Assembly: GCF_016592435.1 (NCBI RefSeq)
Contig: NZ_AP014545.1
Coordinates: 1,806,693 to 1,870,692 of the forward strand
Reading direction: 5' to 3'
DNA length: 64,000 nt
Source of the DNA: Amphritea japonica ATCC BAA-1530
GTDB taxonomy: Bacteria > Pseudomonadota > Gammaproteobacteria > Pseudomonadales > Balneatricaceae
The first letter of the stretch is position 1, and each line of letters opens with the position of its first letter. Under the pieces are notes generated by a model. The model saw only the letters and a list, made by a program, of their open reading frames with translations. It did no database searches and was not told the origin of the DNA. This document shows, in pieces, positions 1 through 8,623 of this stretch. A program made the position numbers and the translations under genes.

Positions 1-1415
1 TTGATGAGGTCCCTACGCGAGGTCAGTTTGATCGTCAGATTCCTGCTGCTGCCCGTGATGAATATACGCAGGCGATGTTTTGTAATGGTAATGGCGGCTG
101 TTATAACTTTGATCCGAATGATGCTATGTGTCCTTCCTGGAAAGCTACCCGAGAGCGTAAGCATTCACCGAAAGGGCGCGCGTCATTGGTTCGGGAGTGG
201 TTGCGCCTGATGTCCTTGCAAGGGGTCGATATTGTCGCCGAAGGCCGTAAGGTGCGTTACGGCTCTTTTCTGGGCAGTTTGCCAGAAAGAATGAAGAACA
301 GCTGGCGTAAAAAACAGGGGCAGTATGACTTCAACCACGAGGTTCATGAGGCGATGATGGGTTGCCTGGCATGTAAATCTTGTGTGGCTCAGTGCCCGAT
401 AAAAGTTAATGTTCCTGATTTTCGTTCCCGTTTTCTGGAAGCCTACTACAGTCGTTATCTGCGGCCGATGAAGGATTATATGGTGGGCGGGCTGGAATAT
501 ATGATTCCTTATCTGGCGCGTTTCCCGGCGATCTACAACGGTACGATGAATAACAGCGTTATTCGCTCAGTGTTCAAACGATGGGTGGGTATGATCGATA
601 GTCCTCCTATCTGTACTAACAGCTTAAAACAGGGCATGGATGAGCGTAATGTACAATTTGCCAGCGCTGAAGCACTATCGGCAATTGCACCTGATCAGCG
701 TGATCGTTCAGTTATTATCGTCCAGGATGCTTTTACCAGCTATTTTGAAACCCAACTGGTGCTAGACGTTATCGAGTTTTTACAGCGCACCGGGTTTAAC
801 GTGCTGATAGCACCGTTTAAGCCTAATGGTAAGCCGTTGCATGTACATGGTTTCAAAGGCGCATTTAATAAAGCAGCCGATGCCAATACGCGGATGTTAC
901 AAGAGTTTACCAGCAGTGGAATACCGATGATTGGTATAGACCCTTCTATGACATTGACCTATCGTCAAGAGTATGTCGATGATGGGACTCGTCTTAAAAT
1001 AGAGGTGCAGTTATTGCAGGAGTGGTTGGTTAAGCACTGTGATCAGTTAAACCTCAAAGCAGCTGATCTTCCACAAAATAGCTATAAACTGCTGGCGCAT
1101 TGTTCCGAAAAAACATCTGCAGCCGCCTCTATGGCAGATTGGAAACAGGTCTATCAGGCTTTAGGGCAGACTCTTGAGCTTCAGGCGACCGGCTGTTGCG
1201 GTATGGCAGGGACTTATGGCCATGAAACTGAGAATTTCGATACGTCCAGAAAGATCTATGATCTGAGTTGGGCTGAAGTGGTGGCTGATCCTGCTAATGA
1301 AGATAAGCTTGTTGCCAGTGGTTATTCTTGTCGTAGTCAGGTTAAGCGCTTAGATGAAAAGCAGATTCCTCATCCGGCCCAGGTGTTGTTAAGTCTTTTA
1401 AAGACACCTGTTTAA
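1..1415 (+). CDS. FAD-binding and Fe-S dehydrogenase, C-terminal part (YdiJ/D-2-hydroxyacid dehydrogenase type), partial
   Basis: The gene enters from the left edge; the reading frame is already open at base 3 and about 470 residues are visible. What is seen is the C-terminal iron-sulfur half: CNGNGGCYNFDPNDAMCP near the start, CLACKSCVAQCP around bases 363-400, and a late TGCCGMAGTYGHE motif typical of CCG-type Fe-S/heterodisulfide domains. This order matches the large FAD_binding_4 plus Fe-S proteins of the YdiJ family (about 1000 residues), which oxidise D-2-hydroxyacids such as D-lactate or D-2-hydroxyglutarate and pass electrons to the respiratory chain. The FAD domain lies outside the window, so the substrate cannot be judged. 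No operon partner follows in the same direction within 300 bases. Confidence 0.85.
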   Translation, partial: DEVPTRGQFDRQIPAAARDEYTQAMFCNGNGGCYNFDPNDAMCPSWKATRERKHSPKGRASLVREWLRLMSLQGVDIVAEGRKVRYGSFLGSLPERMKNSWRKKQGQYDFNHEVHEAMMGCLACKSCVAQCPIKVNVPDFRSRFLEAYYSRYLRPMKDYMVGGLEYMIPYLARFPAIYNGTMNNSVIRSVFKRWVGMIDSPPICTNSLKQGMDERNVQFASAEALSAIAPDQRDRSVIIVQDAFTSYFETQLVLDVIEFLQRTGFNVLIAPFKPNGKPLHVHGFKGAFNKAADANTRMLQEFTSSGIPMIGIDPSMTLTYRQEYVDDGTRLKIEVQLLQEWLVKHCDQLNLKAADLPQNSYKLLAHCSEKTSAAASMADWKQVYQALGQTLELQATGCCGMAGTYGHETENFDTSRKIYDLSWAEVVADPANEDKLVASGYSCRSQVKRLDEKQIPHPAQVLLSLLKTPV

Positions 1416-1448
1416 ACTCTGTTATAAGGCCATCATAAAGCTGAAGTA

Positions 1449-1682
1449 CTACTTTGTATTTTGGCTTTTTTCTTTTTGGGCTTCGATATATTTTCGATCC
1501 ATCTCGCCATATTGACGTTCGTAGGACTTGGGGTCTGAGCGCCACAGACGAAAAAGCTTACGATCATTGCTAGCCATGGGGGGCGGATTTAGCTTTCGAC
1601 GCTGTAGTGCCTGCCAGGTGACAGGAATAAACATGACCGCAACAAATATAATGACGATAATCAGTTTGTATTCTTCAAACAC
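1449..1682 (-). CDS. small membrane protein, unknown function
   Basis: A 77-residue ORF with one N-terminal transmembrane segment (about residues 7-24, KLIIVIIFVAVMFIPVTW) followed by a basic, charged cytoplasmic tail rich in R, K, E and Q. It sits convergent to the dehydrogenase gene and divergent from the methyltransferase gene at 1754, in a gap that otherwise has no gene. I do not recognise a family. The single-anchor plus charged tail layout is that of many small inner-membrane proteins. It is supported by length, composition and position only. Confidence 0.55.
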   Translation of the reverse strand: MFEEYKLIIVIIFVAVMFIPVTWQALQRRKLNPPPMASNDRKLFRLWRSDPKSYERQYGEMDRKYIEAQKEKSQNTK

Positions 1683-1753
1683 AGGATGCAGTCTCTCAGC
1701 TAAATTTAGCTTATATTAACCTTAAATGACTTTAACTTCTGCGGAAAAATGCG

Positions 1754-2332
1754 ATGACAGATACTGATGGTAAGGCGGCTGATAGATCTGCGCTTTGGAA
1801 TACACGTTATCGCAGTAAAGCGAAAATGATTGCCCCATTGCCTACCGGATTACAGGCAAAGTTGCAGCAGCTGCGTAAGGGCAGAACGCTGGATCTGGCT
1901 TGTGGAGAGGGGGCCGCTTCGCTACAGCTTGCTGCAGAAGGACATGATGTTGTTGCTGTTGATTTTGCACAAGAGGGGTTGAATCGATTGCAACTGTTTG
2001 CAGAGCAGCAGAGGGTTAATGTGGAGCTCCATGAGTTAGATCTCAATGTTCAAGGAGCGTTATCTGCGTTGGGTCGCTTTGATAATATAGTTGTTCTTCG
2101 TTATTTGCCGGAGCTTTCTCTGCTACGACAACTTCCTGATCTTATGGTCCCCTCAGGCCGTTTATTTATATCGACCTTTAATCAGGATCATCACCGTCAA
2201 ACCGGTTTTTCACAGCGGTTCTGTTTAAAGCCTGGCGAACTGCTTAATAGTCTGCCGCAGCTTTCGCTGATTGAGTATGAAGACGGGACGGAAAAAGAAG
2301 AGCCGATGGATAGCTATATTTTTCAGAAATAG
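1754..2332 (+). CDS. class I SAM-dependent methyltransferase
   Basis: A 192-residue protein. The S-adenosylmethionine-binding motif I is clear as LDLACGEGAASLQLAAEGH near residues 45-63, followed by the acidic motif II VVAVDFAQEG. This is the Rossmann-like fold of class I methyltransferases, in the TehB/UbiE-like size range. The substrate cannot be read from the sequence. Start: ATG at 1754; the ATG five bases upstream hits a stop at once. It appears to be a single-gene unit between the small membrane ORF and rraA. Confidence 0.75.
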   Translation: MTDTDGKAADRSALWNTRYRSKAKMIAPLPTGLQAKLQQLRKGRTLDLACGEGAASLQLAAEGHDVVAVDFAQEGLNRLQLFAEQQRVNVELHELDLNVQGALSALGRFDNIVVLRYLPELSLLRQLPDLMVPSGRLFISTFNQDHHRQTGFSQRFCLKPGELLNSLPQLSLIEYEDGTEKEEPMDSYIFQK

Positions 2333-2455
2333 CTTCCATGGCAAAGGGGTTTCCTCCTATAGTGCAAGTGCAAAAAAATTGTATATCAGTGATGATAGTC
2401 TGCGATGATTTATAATCCTGTGAAATGAATAACTGATCAATTTAAGGAGCCCGTA

Positions 2456-2941
2456 GTGGACGATTTATTACCTGAACTGTGTGACCAGTTTCCTGAGCTG
2501 GTACAGGTTGTGGAGCCGATGTTTGGCAATTTTGGTGGGCGAGAGCGTTTTGGTGGCGAGATCGTTACATTAAAAGCCTTCGAAGATAACTCACTGGTAC
2601 GTGAGCAGGTTGCGCTGGCAGGTGAAGGCCGGGTGTTGGTCGTTGACGGTGGCGGCTCAATGCGTAAAGCGATGCTGGGGGATATGCTGGCAGAAAAAGC
2701 AGCGCTAAACGGCTGGGCTGGAATCATTATTTATGGCGCGATTCGTGATGTAAATGCGATCAGTGACACCGACCTGGGTGTACAGGCGTTGGGAACCCAT
2801 CCCATGAAGACTGAGAAAAAAGGCTTGGGTGAGTTAAATGTTGACCTTACTTTTGGGGGTGTAACCTTTAAGCCAGGGCAGTATGTCTACGCCGATAATA
2901 ATGGCATTCTGGTATCGCCGGAAAAACTTGAAGTAAAGTAA
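2456..2941 (+). CDS. rraA: RraA family protein (regulator of RNase E activity / aldolase-like fold)
   Basis: 161 residues, the normal length for RraA. Visible family features are [21 protein letters not shown] and [19 protein letters not shown], the conserved core that in E. coli RraA supports binding to RNase E and inhibition of RNA decay; relatives act as 4-hydroxy-4-methyl-2-oxoglutarate aldolases. The start is GTG at 2456, supported by AAGGAG at 2442-2447 with an 8-base spacer. The gene stands alone and ends before a strong bidirectional-looking terminator shared with the convergent sulfide dehydrogenase gene. RraA is favoured over an aldolase because of the short length and lack of neighbouring catabolic genes. 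Confidence 0.85.
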   Translation: MDDLLPELCDQFPELVQVVEPMFGNFGGRERFGGEIVTLKAFEDNSLVREQVALAGEGRVLVVDGGGSMRKAMLGDMLAEKAALNGWAGIIIYGAIRDVNAISDTDLGVQALGTHPMKTEKKGLGELNVDLTFGGVTFKPGQYVYADNNGILVSPEKLEVK

Positions 2942-2975
2942 AAGCCGTTAAGGTTTATGTCAGACTCGTGACTAT

Positions 2976-3010
2976 AAAACCTCTGCAGGTATCGCCTGCA
3001 GAGGTTTTTT
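2976..3010 (+). terminator. rho-independent terminator after rraA
   Basis: Perfect stem AAACCTCTGCAGG / CCTGCAGAGGTTT with a 5-base loop and a run of T on the + side (and A on the other). It lies between two convergent genes, so it can serve both. Confidence 0.9.
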
Positions 3011-3030
3011 TATGAACGCAGTGGTTATGA

Positions 3031-4329
3031 TTATTTAAACGTATCCGCGAACAGGTTGTTCGACCAATCGAACATGTCGTTAAAGTTACCAGAGCTCCAG
3101 TTATGTGCTTCTCCGAGTGATCCGGGGACAAGCCGCATGGATCCGGTATCAGGATCGTAGCTGTACACCGCCGTTAACCAGGAAGCCTGATCATAAGTGA
3201 TAGGGCTGAAACAGGCCGAGTTAGTGGTGATATTTTGTAGTCGTTCTTCGGTATAGCTTGATTGCCCATGGGCGGTACGAATAATGCTGTCAGCACAAAT
3301 TTTGGCCTGAGCATTAGCCATATGACCTGATTTAGGCTGAGCAGTACCCTGCGCATCACCAATAATATACACATCCTGAAACAGAGTGTTCGTGGTTGCG
3401 TAGGTAACCGGGTCAACGTCTGCCCAGCGAGAGTCTCCGGTCAGGCCACTTGCTTTTAGTATCCATTGGGCGCTGTGGGTGGGAATGACATTAACAACAT
3501 CGCCTTCGAAGCTGCCTTGAGTTGTATGGACTACTTTATTGTCTGAGTCGACAGATTCAACCTGAGCATCTGGAATATATTCAATAATGTCGCCATACAG
3601 GTCATTAAATGCGCGGGTAAAGGTGCCTTTCTCTGCCTGAATGCCCGGGTTGGCATCTAAAACAACTACTCTTGGCGGAGTGCTTCCGCTCCCATCAAGA
3701 TAACCGCTTCGCCGGCCAAGAATGTCTGCTACTACACAAGCCCGTTCATAGGGCCCGGGAGGGCAGCGGTAAGGCGATTTAGGCACGGTCATCACAAAGG
3801 TGCCGGCATCTGGCATGGCGCGTATCTGATTACGTAACTTATTAGTCTGACCGCCTGCAATCCAGGCATGGTGAATTTTTTTAAAATCAAGCCCCGGGAT
3901 CTTATCAAACCTGATACCTGTGGCGACCACTAAGCTGTCGTAGGATATCCAACCCGCATTTTTTAGCTTTATTTGCTTTTCTGGTCCCAGTATTTTTTGA
4001 GCTTTATCTCTTATTACGTTAACACCGTATTTCAGTTGCAGATCGTTATACTCAAATTTTAGATCTGCAACCTTTAATCGCTCGTTTAAAACCAGGTTAC
4101 TCATTACGCAGGATACATGCTTTGCTTTGGGTTCAATTAAGGTCACGGCAATCTGTCCTTCGCTCCACATGCGAATATACTTAGCGATGGTGCAGCCTGC
4201 AAAGCCGCCGCCCAGGACCGTTACGTGGTGAATAGGCTCAGCTGCTTTAGCGGTTGAGCCGTTAGTAAGTGCGAGTGCTGCAGCGGAAGCTGGCACCATC
4301 TGGATAAAATTACGACGTGTTAAAGACAT
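3031..4329 (-). CDS. fccB: flavocytochrome c sulfide dehydrogenase, flavoprotein subunit
   Basis: 432 residues. It starts with a twin-arginine signal (MSLTRRNFIQM, cleavage about AKAAEP), then a Rossmann FAD motif HHVTVLGGGFAGCTIAKYI, a KHVSCVMSN segment, and the flavoprotein block SPYRCPPGPYERACVVAD containing the cysteines that in FccB-type enzymes take part in sulfide attack. The C-terminus has GDAQGTAQPKSGHMANAQAK, the second FAD contact. The protein is periplasmic and oxidises sulfide, giving electrons to its cytochrome partner. The cytochrome gene lies 64 bases upstream on the same strand, with a GGAGGG-type ribosome site before this start. A SoxF-like role is an alternative. Confidence 0.88.
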   Translation of the reverse strand: MSLTRRNFIQMVPASAAALALTNGSTAKAAEPIHHVTVLGGGFAGCTIAKYIRMWSEGQIAVTLIEPKAKHVSCVMSNLVLNERLKVADLKFEYNDLQLKYGVNVIRDKAQKILGPEKQIKLKNAGWISYDSLVVATGIRFDKIPGLDFKKIHHAWIAGGQTNKLRNQIRAMPDAGTFVMTVPKSPYRCPPGPYERACVVADILGRRSGYLDGSGSTPPRVVVLDANPGIQAEKGTFTRAFNDLYGDIIEYIPDAQVESVDSDNKVVHTTQGSFEGDVVNVIPTHSAQWILKASGLTGDSRWADVDPVTYATTNTLFQDVYIIGDAQGTAQPKSGHMANAQAKICADSIIRTAHGQSSYTEERLQNITTNSACFSPITYDQASWLTAVYSYDPDTGSMRLVPGSLGEAHNWSSGNFNDMFDWSNNLFADTFK

Positions 4330-4393
4330 TTTTAATCCCTCCAGCCTGCTAATGGCAAGCTATATCGATGTGTACGAACGAGCTCGAAGATTC

Positions 4394-4729
4394 TTAATCA
4401 TCACCATTTTCAGGAAGGGTGGAGTAATACTGAGCTATTCGTCTTATTTGATCGTTGGTATAACCGAGGGCCTGGTGATCCATAATGTCTTCAGCGCGAT
4501 CTTCTCCTTTCATATCGAGAAGGTGATCAGCCTGATCTTTAGCTTCGTCACCACCAAGGTCTGGATAAGAACCTCTGGCATAGCCGTTGGTTCCATGGCA
4601 TTGGGCACACTGAGCTGCAATCATACGGTTCACAGTTGGGTCTTCTGCGACAGCAGAATTCAGAGGCAATATAAAGATAACTGATATAATGGCGAGCTTG
4701 CTGGAAAAGCCTGTAGAGAAAGGACTCAT
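4394..4729 (-). CDS. fccA: class I cytochrome c, sulfide dehydrogenase cytochrome subunit
   Basis: I place the start at the ATG at 4729, not at the upstream end of the open frame. It is preceded by AAGGTGG and opens a normal Sec signal peptide ending SAVAEDP. The mature protein carries a single heme c motif CAQCHG and a downstream GYTNDQIRRIAQYYSTLP segment typical of the small c-type cytochromes that pair with FccB. Mature length is about 85-90 residues, so this is a mono-heme partner. It is first in a two-gene leftward operon with the flavoprotein. Sulfide oxidation fits a marine, microaerobic life style; that is inference. Confidence 0.85.
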   Translation of the reverse strand: MSPFSTGFSSKLAIISVIFILPLNSAVAEDPTVNRMIAAQCAQCHGTNGYARGSYPDLGGDEAKDQADHLLDMKGEDRAEDIMDHQALGYTNDQIRRIAQYYSTLPENGDD

Positions 4730-5014
4730 ACAATCCACCTTACTTATTGAGTTAAGTTGATGCAGAACTTCTTGATCTGCATTTGACTTCCCCCCCCAAC
4801 AAGCGACAACGTCTGTTGTACAACCCAATATATAGATAAGAAATATATGTTTAACACTGCTTGAGTCCCCAAAATGGGTTGTTTAGGACATATGTTCAGT
4901 GAAATTTCGAAAATATGAAGGTTTTTTCACGGAATTATTGTTTACAGCATGGTTATTTTTAAACTGTCGATGACGTAAGATCAGCTCCGGGTGTTTTTCA
5001 ATTAATCGTATTGG

Positions 5015-5683
5015 ATGATAATTGTGTACAAACTACTGATATTTGATTGGGATGGAACGGTTATTGATTCAGCTGCCCGGATTATTTCCAGTATGCAAAA
5101 AGCAGCACAGGATCTTAGTCAGCCTGAGCTGACTGATGAAGCGGTACGAAATATTATCGGTCTGGGTTTACCCGAAGCGATTCAGGTGCTTATTCCTGGT
5201 GTAGACGAGTCTGTTATTCCGCAGATGCGAGAGCGTTACGGTCATTATTATCTCGGTGTTGATGATACTCCAACAGAGTTATTTGAGGGGGTAGAGCAAA
5301 CCCTCAATAATCTAAAAGATAAGGGTTACCGGCTGGCGGTAGCCACTGGTAAGAGTCGACGTGGCTTGCAAAGGGTGTTTGAAGATACGGGGCTGGAATA
5401 CCTGTTTGAAACGTCTCGCTGTGCTGACGAAACGACGTCGAAACCGCATCCACACATGCTGGAAGAGATTCTTCAGGAAACCGGCTTGAATGCTGCCGAT
5501 GCTGTTATGATCGGGGATACTGAATTTGATCTGGAAATGGGTGTCAGAGCTGGAATGGATACGATAGCTGTTAGTTATGGTGCGCATCATGTTGACCGAT
5601 TAAAAGCCTATAAGCCTGTGCTGGTAATGAATAACTTTCCCGATTTGGAAAGCTGGCTAGCTAAGAAACACTTTCAAGTATAA
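5015..5683 (+). CDS. HAD-superfamily phosphatase, phosphoglycolate phosphatase-like
   Basis: 222 residues. HAD motif I is LLIFDWDGTVIDS at the N-terminus, motif II is AVATGKSRRGL, the motif III lysine is in TSKPHPHML, and motif IV is MIGDTEFDLEMGVRAG. A helical cap follows motif I, so this is a C1-cap, Gph/PGMB-like enzyme. Phosphoglycolate is a likely substrate given the glyoxylate-metabolism genes elsewhere in the window, but sugar phosphates are equally possible. ATG at 5015 is used; GTG at 5024 would give MYKLLIFDWDG and is an alternative start. It may be co-transcribed with the peptidase gene 30 bases downstream. Confidence 0.85.
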   Translation: MIIVYKLLIFDWDGTVIDSAARIISSMQKAAQDLSQPELTDEAVRNIIGLGLPEAIQVLIPGVDESVIPQMRERYGHYYLGVDDTPTELFEGVEQTLNNLKDKGYRLAVATGKSRRGLQRVFEDTGLEYLFETSRCADETTSKPHPHMLEEILQETGLNAADAVMIGDTEFDLEMGVRAGMDTIAVSYGAHHVDRLKAYKPVLVMNNFPDLESWLAKKHFQV

Positions 5684-5713
5684 GCAACCGTTAAGTAATT
5701 TAAGGAGAAGCAA

Positions 5714-6718
5714 GTGGGCTTAAATCCCTGGGAAGCTGATGATAGTAAGGATGCTGAAGCGATCAAGAAATACGAGACTAAAACAAAGGAATGGCGGTTA
5801 ATAGAGCGCGTTGTTCTGGGTCTTCAGAAAGAGCAGCGCAGTGCCCGACGCTGGGGTATTTTCTTTAAACTCTTGACGTTCGGATACCTGTTCGTGATTC
5901 TCGGTATCTATTTATTTGCTGATAGTTTTGCGCCGGAGATAGACGAAAGCGGACCTCATACCGCGGTTGTGCAGGTAAAAGGGGTCATTGCTGATGGTGA
6001 AGAAGCCAGTGCCGACGCTATTATTCATGCACTGAGAAAAGCGTTTAAGGCTGAGGACTCTACAGCGGTTATTCTGCGGATTAACAGTCCCGGTGGAAGT
6101 CCTGTTCAATCGGGATATGTTTATGATGAAGTTAAGCGTCTGAGGGAGCTTCACCCGGATAAAAAAGCATACGCGGTTATTACTGATATTGGCGCTTCAG
6201 GTGCCTACTATATCGCAGCCGCAGCCGATGAGATCTACGCAGACAAAGCAAGCCTGGTGGGGTCTATCGGTGTTGTTTCATCAGGCTTTGGTTTTGTTGA
6301 TCTGATGGAAAAGGTTGGCGTAGAGCGTCGAAACCTGATCGCAGGGGAAAATAAAACCTTCCTGGACCCTTTTTCACCTTTGTCAGATAAAGACCGTGCG
6401 TTTTGGCAGACTGTTCTGAATACCACCCATAAGCAGTTTATCGAACAGGTGCGACAAGGGCGGGGAGATCGTTTGAAAGAAAATGATCAACTGTTCAGTG
6501 GCTTGGTATGGACAGGAGAGCAAGCTGTCGATCTGGGATTGGTTGATGGTTTGGGTAGCAGTAGTTATGTTGCGCGTCAGATTATTGGTGCTGAAAAGCT
6601 TGTCGACTATACACCTAAAGGGACTCCCTTTGAGCAGCTGATTGATCAGCTCGGTGTTAGCTTCGCAAAGAGTATGGCAACTCAGTTAGGGCTTAATGGG
6701 GCCGTGCAGTTGCGCTGA
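5714..6718 (+). CDS. sppA: S49 family signal peptide peptidase, membrane anchored
   Basis: 334 residues, the short one-domain SppA type. One transmembrane segment lies at about residues 50-70 (FKLLTFGYLFVILGIYLFA). The protease core follows with RINSPGGSPVQSG and the catalytic serine region DIGASGAYYIAAAADEIYAD, plus GSIGVV. The catalytic lysine would be in the following helices (VGVERRNLIAGENKTF). The enzyme degrades cleaved signal peptides in the inner membrane with its active site in the periplasm. The start is GTG at 5714 behind AGGAG at 5703. A terminator follows. Confidence 0.88.
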   Translation: MGLNPWEADDSKDAEAIKKYETKTKEWRLIERVVLGLQKEQRSARRWGIFFKLLTFGYLFVILGIYLFADSFAPEIDESGPHTAVVQVKGVIADGEEASADAIIHALRKAFKAEDSTAVILRINSPGGSPVQSGYVYDEVKRLRELHPDKKAYAVITDIGASGAYYIAAAADEIYADKASLVGSIGVVSSGFGFVDLMEKVGVERRNLIAGENKTFLDPFSPLSDKDRAFWQTVLNTTHKQFIEQVRQGRGDRLKENDQLFSGLVWTGEQAVDLGLVDGLGSSSYVARQIIGAEKLVDYTPKGTPFEQLIDQLGVSFAKSMATQLGLNGAVQLR

Positions 6719-6755
6719 ATACTTTACTGATACAGTTAGTTTTTCAGTGGGATGA

Positions 6756-6790
6756 TAAAAAGCCGATACATTAGTGTATCGGCTTTTTTT
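6756..6790 (+). terminator. rho-independent terminator after sppA
   Basis: Stem AAAAAGCCGATACA / TGTATCGGCTTTTT with a 4-base loop and a T run. Confidence 0.9.
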
Positions 6791-6852
6791 GTGCTTTATT
6801 ACATCCATAAGTATCTGTTGCCCGTCCTGTTAATTAATAGAGGAGTTAAGCT

Positions 6853-7260
6853 ATGAGTTATCCAATTGAAGGCAGCTGCCAGTGTGGTGGAGTTAAATAC
6901 CGCTTGCTTGAAGCTCCGCAGATGGTGGTCGCATGTCACTGTAAAGAGTGCCAGAAGCTCTCCACCAGTGCGTTTAGTATCACAGCGATGGTGAAGGCGT
7001 CCGGGATAATATTTGAAGGAGAGATGTTAGAGTGGATCCGACCTGCAGATAGTGGCAATATCAGTGCCGCCAGATTTTGCCCTAGCTGCGGAAATCGCAT
7101 CTATCACTTCAATCCTGCTGAGCCGGATGTTATAAAACTCAAACCCTCTAATCTCTCTGATACCAGTATTATCAATCCCACGGCCCATCTCTGGGTCAGT
7201 GAAAAGCAGGACTGGTATGACATACCCGACGGCGTTAAAGTATTTGAAAAACAGCCTTGA
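6853..7260 (+). CDS. GFA (glutathione-dependent formaldehyde-activating) family zinc protein
   Basis: 135 residues with the full GFA zinc pattern: GSCQCGGVKY near residue 8, CHCKECQKLS near 29, and FCPSCGNRI near 77. These cysteines bind two zinc ions in the Gfa fold. Despite the name, most members have no shown formaldehyde activity and are best called CENP-V/GFA domain proteins. It is a single gene with AGAGGAG upstream of ATG 6853, flanked by a terminator on the left and convergent genes on the right. Confidence 0.85.
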   Translation: MSYPIEGSCQCGGVKYRLLEAPQMVVACHCKECQKLSTSAFSITAMVKASGIIFEGEMLEWIRPADSGNISAARFCPSCGNRIYHFNPAEPDVIKLKPSNLSDTSIINPTAHLWVSEKQDWYDIPDGVKVFEKQP

Positions 7261-7294
7261 ACATGATTCTCGTTCAGATTGTTATCTCAGGTGA

Positions 7295-7882
7295 TCAAAC
7301 TGTACTGAAAACCGTTTGCAGTTGCTGATCCTTAAGCTGGCTTGCAGGCGTTAATGTCTGGCGTTGCCAGGGGATGGTGCCAAAATACCAGAAGCGCCAT
7401 AAAGCTGAAGAGGCTTGAGGGTTTTCATTTAATAGCTGCTCAATCGTTAATATTTTTCCAAGCTGAATGCCGATGGCTTCTTTATAGATAGAGTAAACGA
7501 GCTTGGAGCAAAACTGTCGTTCAGAATCTAACTTGAAACCTGGGTGATATAGTCTGCCGATTTGGCGCTCCGTGAGCTGTTTAATAGTATTGATCTGCTC
7601 TGAGGTTACTGTTTGTCTCAGGCGACGCACCATTACCTGGCTGTTTCGGGTGCGCTGCAGAAATCTTCTTAAGGGTGTTTTGCAAACGAATGGGACCTTG
7701 CTTTCTACAACAATCCATTGATCATTTTCTTTTAATACAAAACCGACATGCGAACTCCAGCTGCCGGTTTCTCTGGCCACTTGCCGGCATACCAGCAAAT
7801 CTATTGCGGTGAATATAAGGTCACCCTCTTGTAGCTGAGCGCTAACCTGTACTTCGAGCTGATTGAGATCATTTGGCTTCAT
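7295..7882 (-). CDS. YebB/YiiX-like permuted papain-fold protein, copy 1
   Basis: 195 residues. Visible are the N-terminal GDLIFTAIDLLVCRQVARETGSWSSHVGFV block with its catalytic-type histidine, the acidic VVESKVP strand, and a C-terminal cysteine block RQFCSKLVYSIYKEA. This order (His first, Cys later) is that of the circularly permuted NlpC/P60-like YebB/YiiX proteins, thought to be amidases or lipid-linked hydrolases. It has no signal peptide. It is clearly paralogous to the next gene, with the same closing pattern LTPASQLKD. The pair arose by tandem duplication. Confidence 0.72.
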   Translation of the reverse strand: MKPNDLNQLEVQVSAQLQEGDLIFTAIDLLVCRQVARETGSWSSHVGFVLKENDQWIVVESKVPFVCKTPLRRFLQRTRNSQVMVRRLRQTVTSEQINTIKQLTERQIGRLYHPGFKLDSERQFCSKLVYSIYKEAIGIQLGKILTIEQLLNENPQASSALWRFWYFGTIPWQRQTLTPASQLKDQQLQTVFSTV

Positions 7883-7921
7883 TGCGTAGGTCCTTCTAAG
7901 AATAAGCTATCTGGGTATAGG

Positions 7922-8521
7922 TTAAACCGTGCAAAAAATGGTATCTAATTGCGGATCTTTAAGTTGGCTTGCGGGGGTCAGTGTTTGGCGTTTCCAGGGT
8001 ATAAAGCCGAAAAACCAGCAGCGCCAGAAGCGAACGGATGCTTGTGGATTGTCATTCAGAAGTTGTCTGAGCGTTTCTACTTTGCCTAATTTAATGCCCA
8101 GAGCGTCCTGATAGACTAAGTGGACGAATTTTGAGCAAAACTGACGCTTGGAGTTGAAGTCAAAGCCAAGGTGATAAAGCTTGCTGCTTAAAGAGTCGGC
8201 TAATTTATCGGCGGATTGTTTTAGCTGGGTTATCTCGGCGGTTGTAAGGGGAGCTTTGAGTCGACGGACAGAGACTTCGCCATTACAGGTACGACTAAGA
8301 AATTTTCGCAGAGGCGTTTTGCTAACAACAGGTACTTTGCTTTCAATCACCAGCCACTGGTTGTCTTCTTTTATTGCAAATCCAACGTGTGAGCTCCAGC
8401 TGCCAGTACCCCGCGCAACCTGTTTATATAGAAACGCATCAATAGAGATAAATAAAATATCACCCTCTTGTAGTTGGGCGGTTACTTGTTTTTCCAGGCG
8501 GGTCAGATCGTTATCTTTCAT
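7922..8521 (-). CDS. YebB/YiiX-like permuted papain-fold protein, copy 2
   Basis: 199 residues from ATG 8521, chosen because GGAG stands 6 bases upstream; a TTG two codons earlier is the alternative. It repeats the layout of the neighbouring gene: GDILFISIDAFLYKQVARGTGSWSSHVGFA with the histidine, VIESKVPVV, and RQFCSKFVHLVYQDALG with the cysteine. It differs by a short insertion (ADSLSSKLYHLGFDF) in the middle. It lies 39 bases upstream of copy 1 on the same strand, so both are likely one transcript. Function unknown. Confidence 0.72.
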   Translation of the reverse strand: MKDNDLTRLEKQVTAQLQEGDILFISIDAFLYKQVARGTGSWSSHVGFAIKEDNQWLVIESKVPVVSKTPLRKFLSRTCNGEVSVRRLKAPLTTAEITQLKQSADKLADSLSSKLYHLGFDFNSKRQFCSKFVHLVYQDALGIKLGKVETLRQLLNDNPQASVRFWRCWFFGFIPWKRQTLTPASQLKDPQLDTIFCTV

Positions 8522-8623
8522 GTTCAACTCCAGTCGTGCTAATTCGATGGAGTTGATTCTGCTGTTATTAATTCTTTTCGTGAATGGAAATGATTGGAGT
8601 ATTAAATATTAATACCTAAGGAG

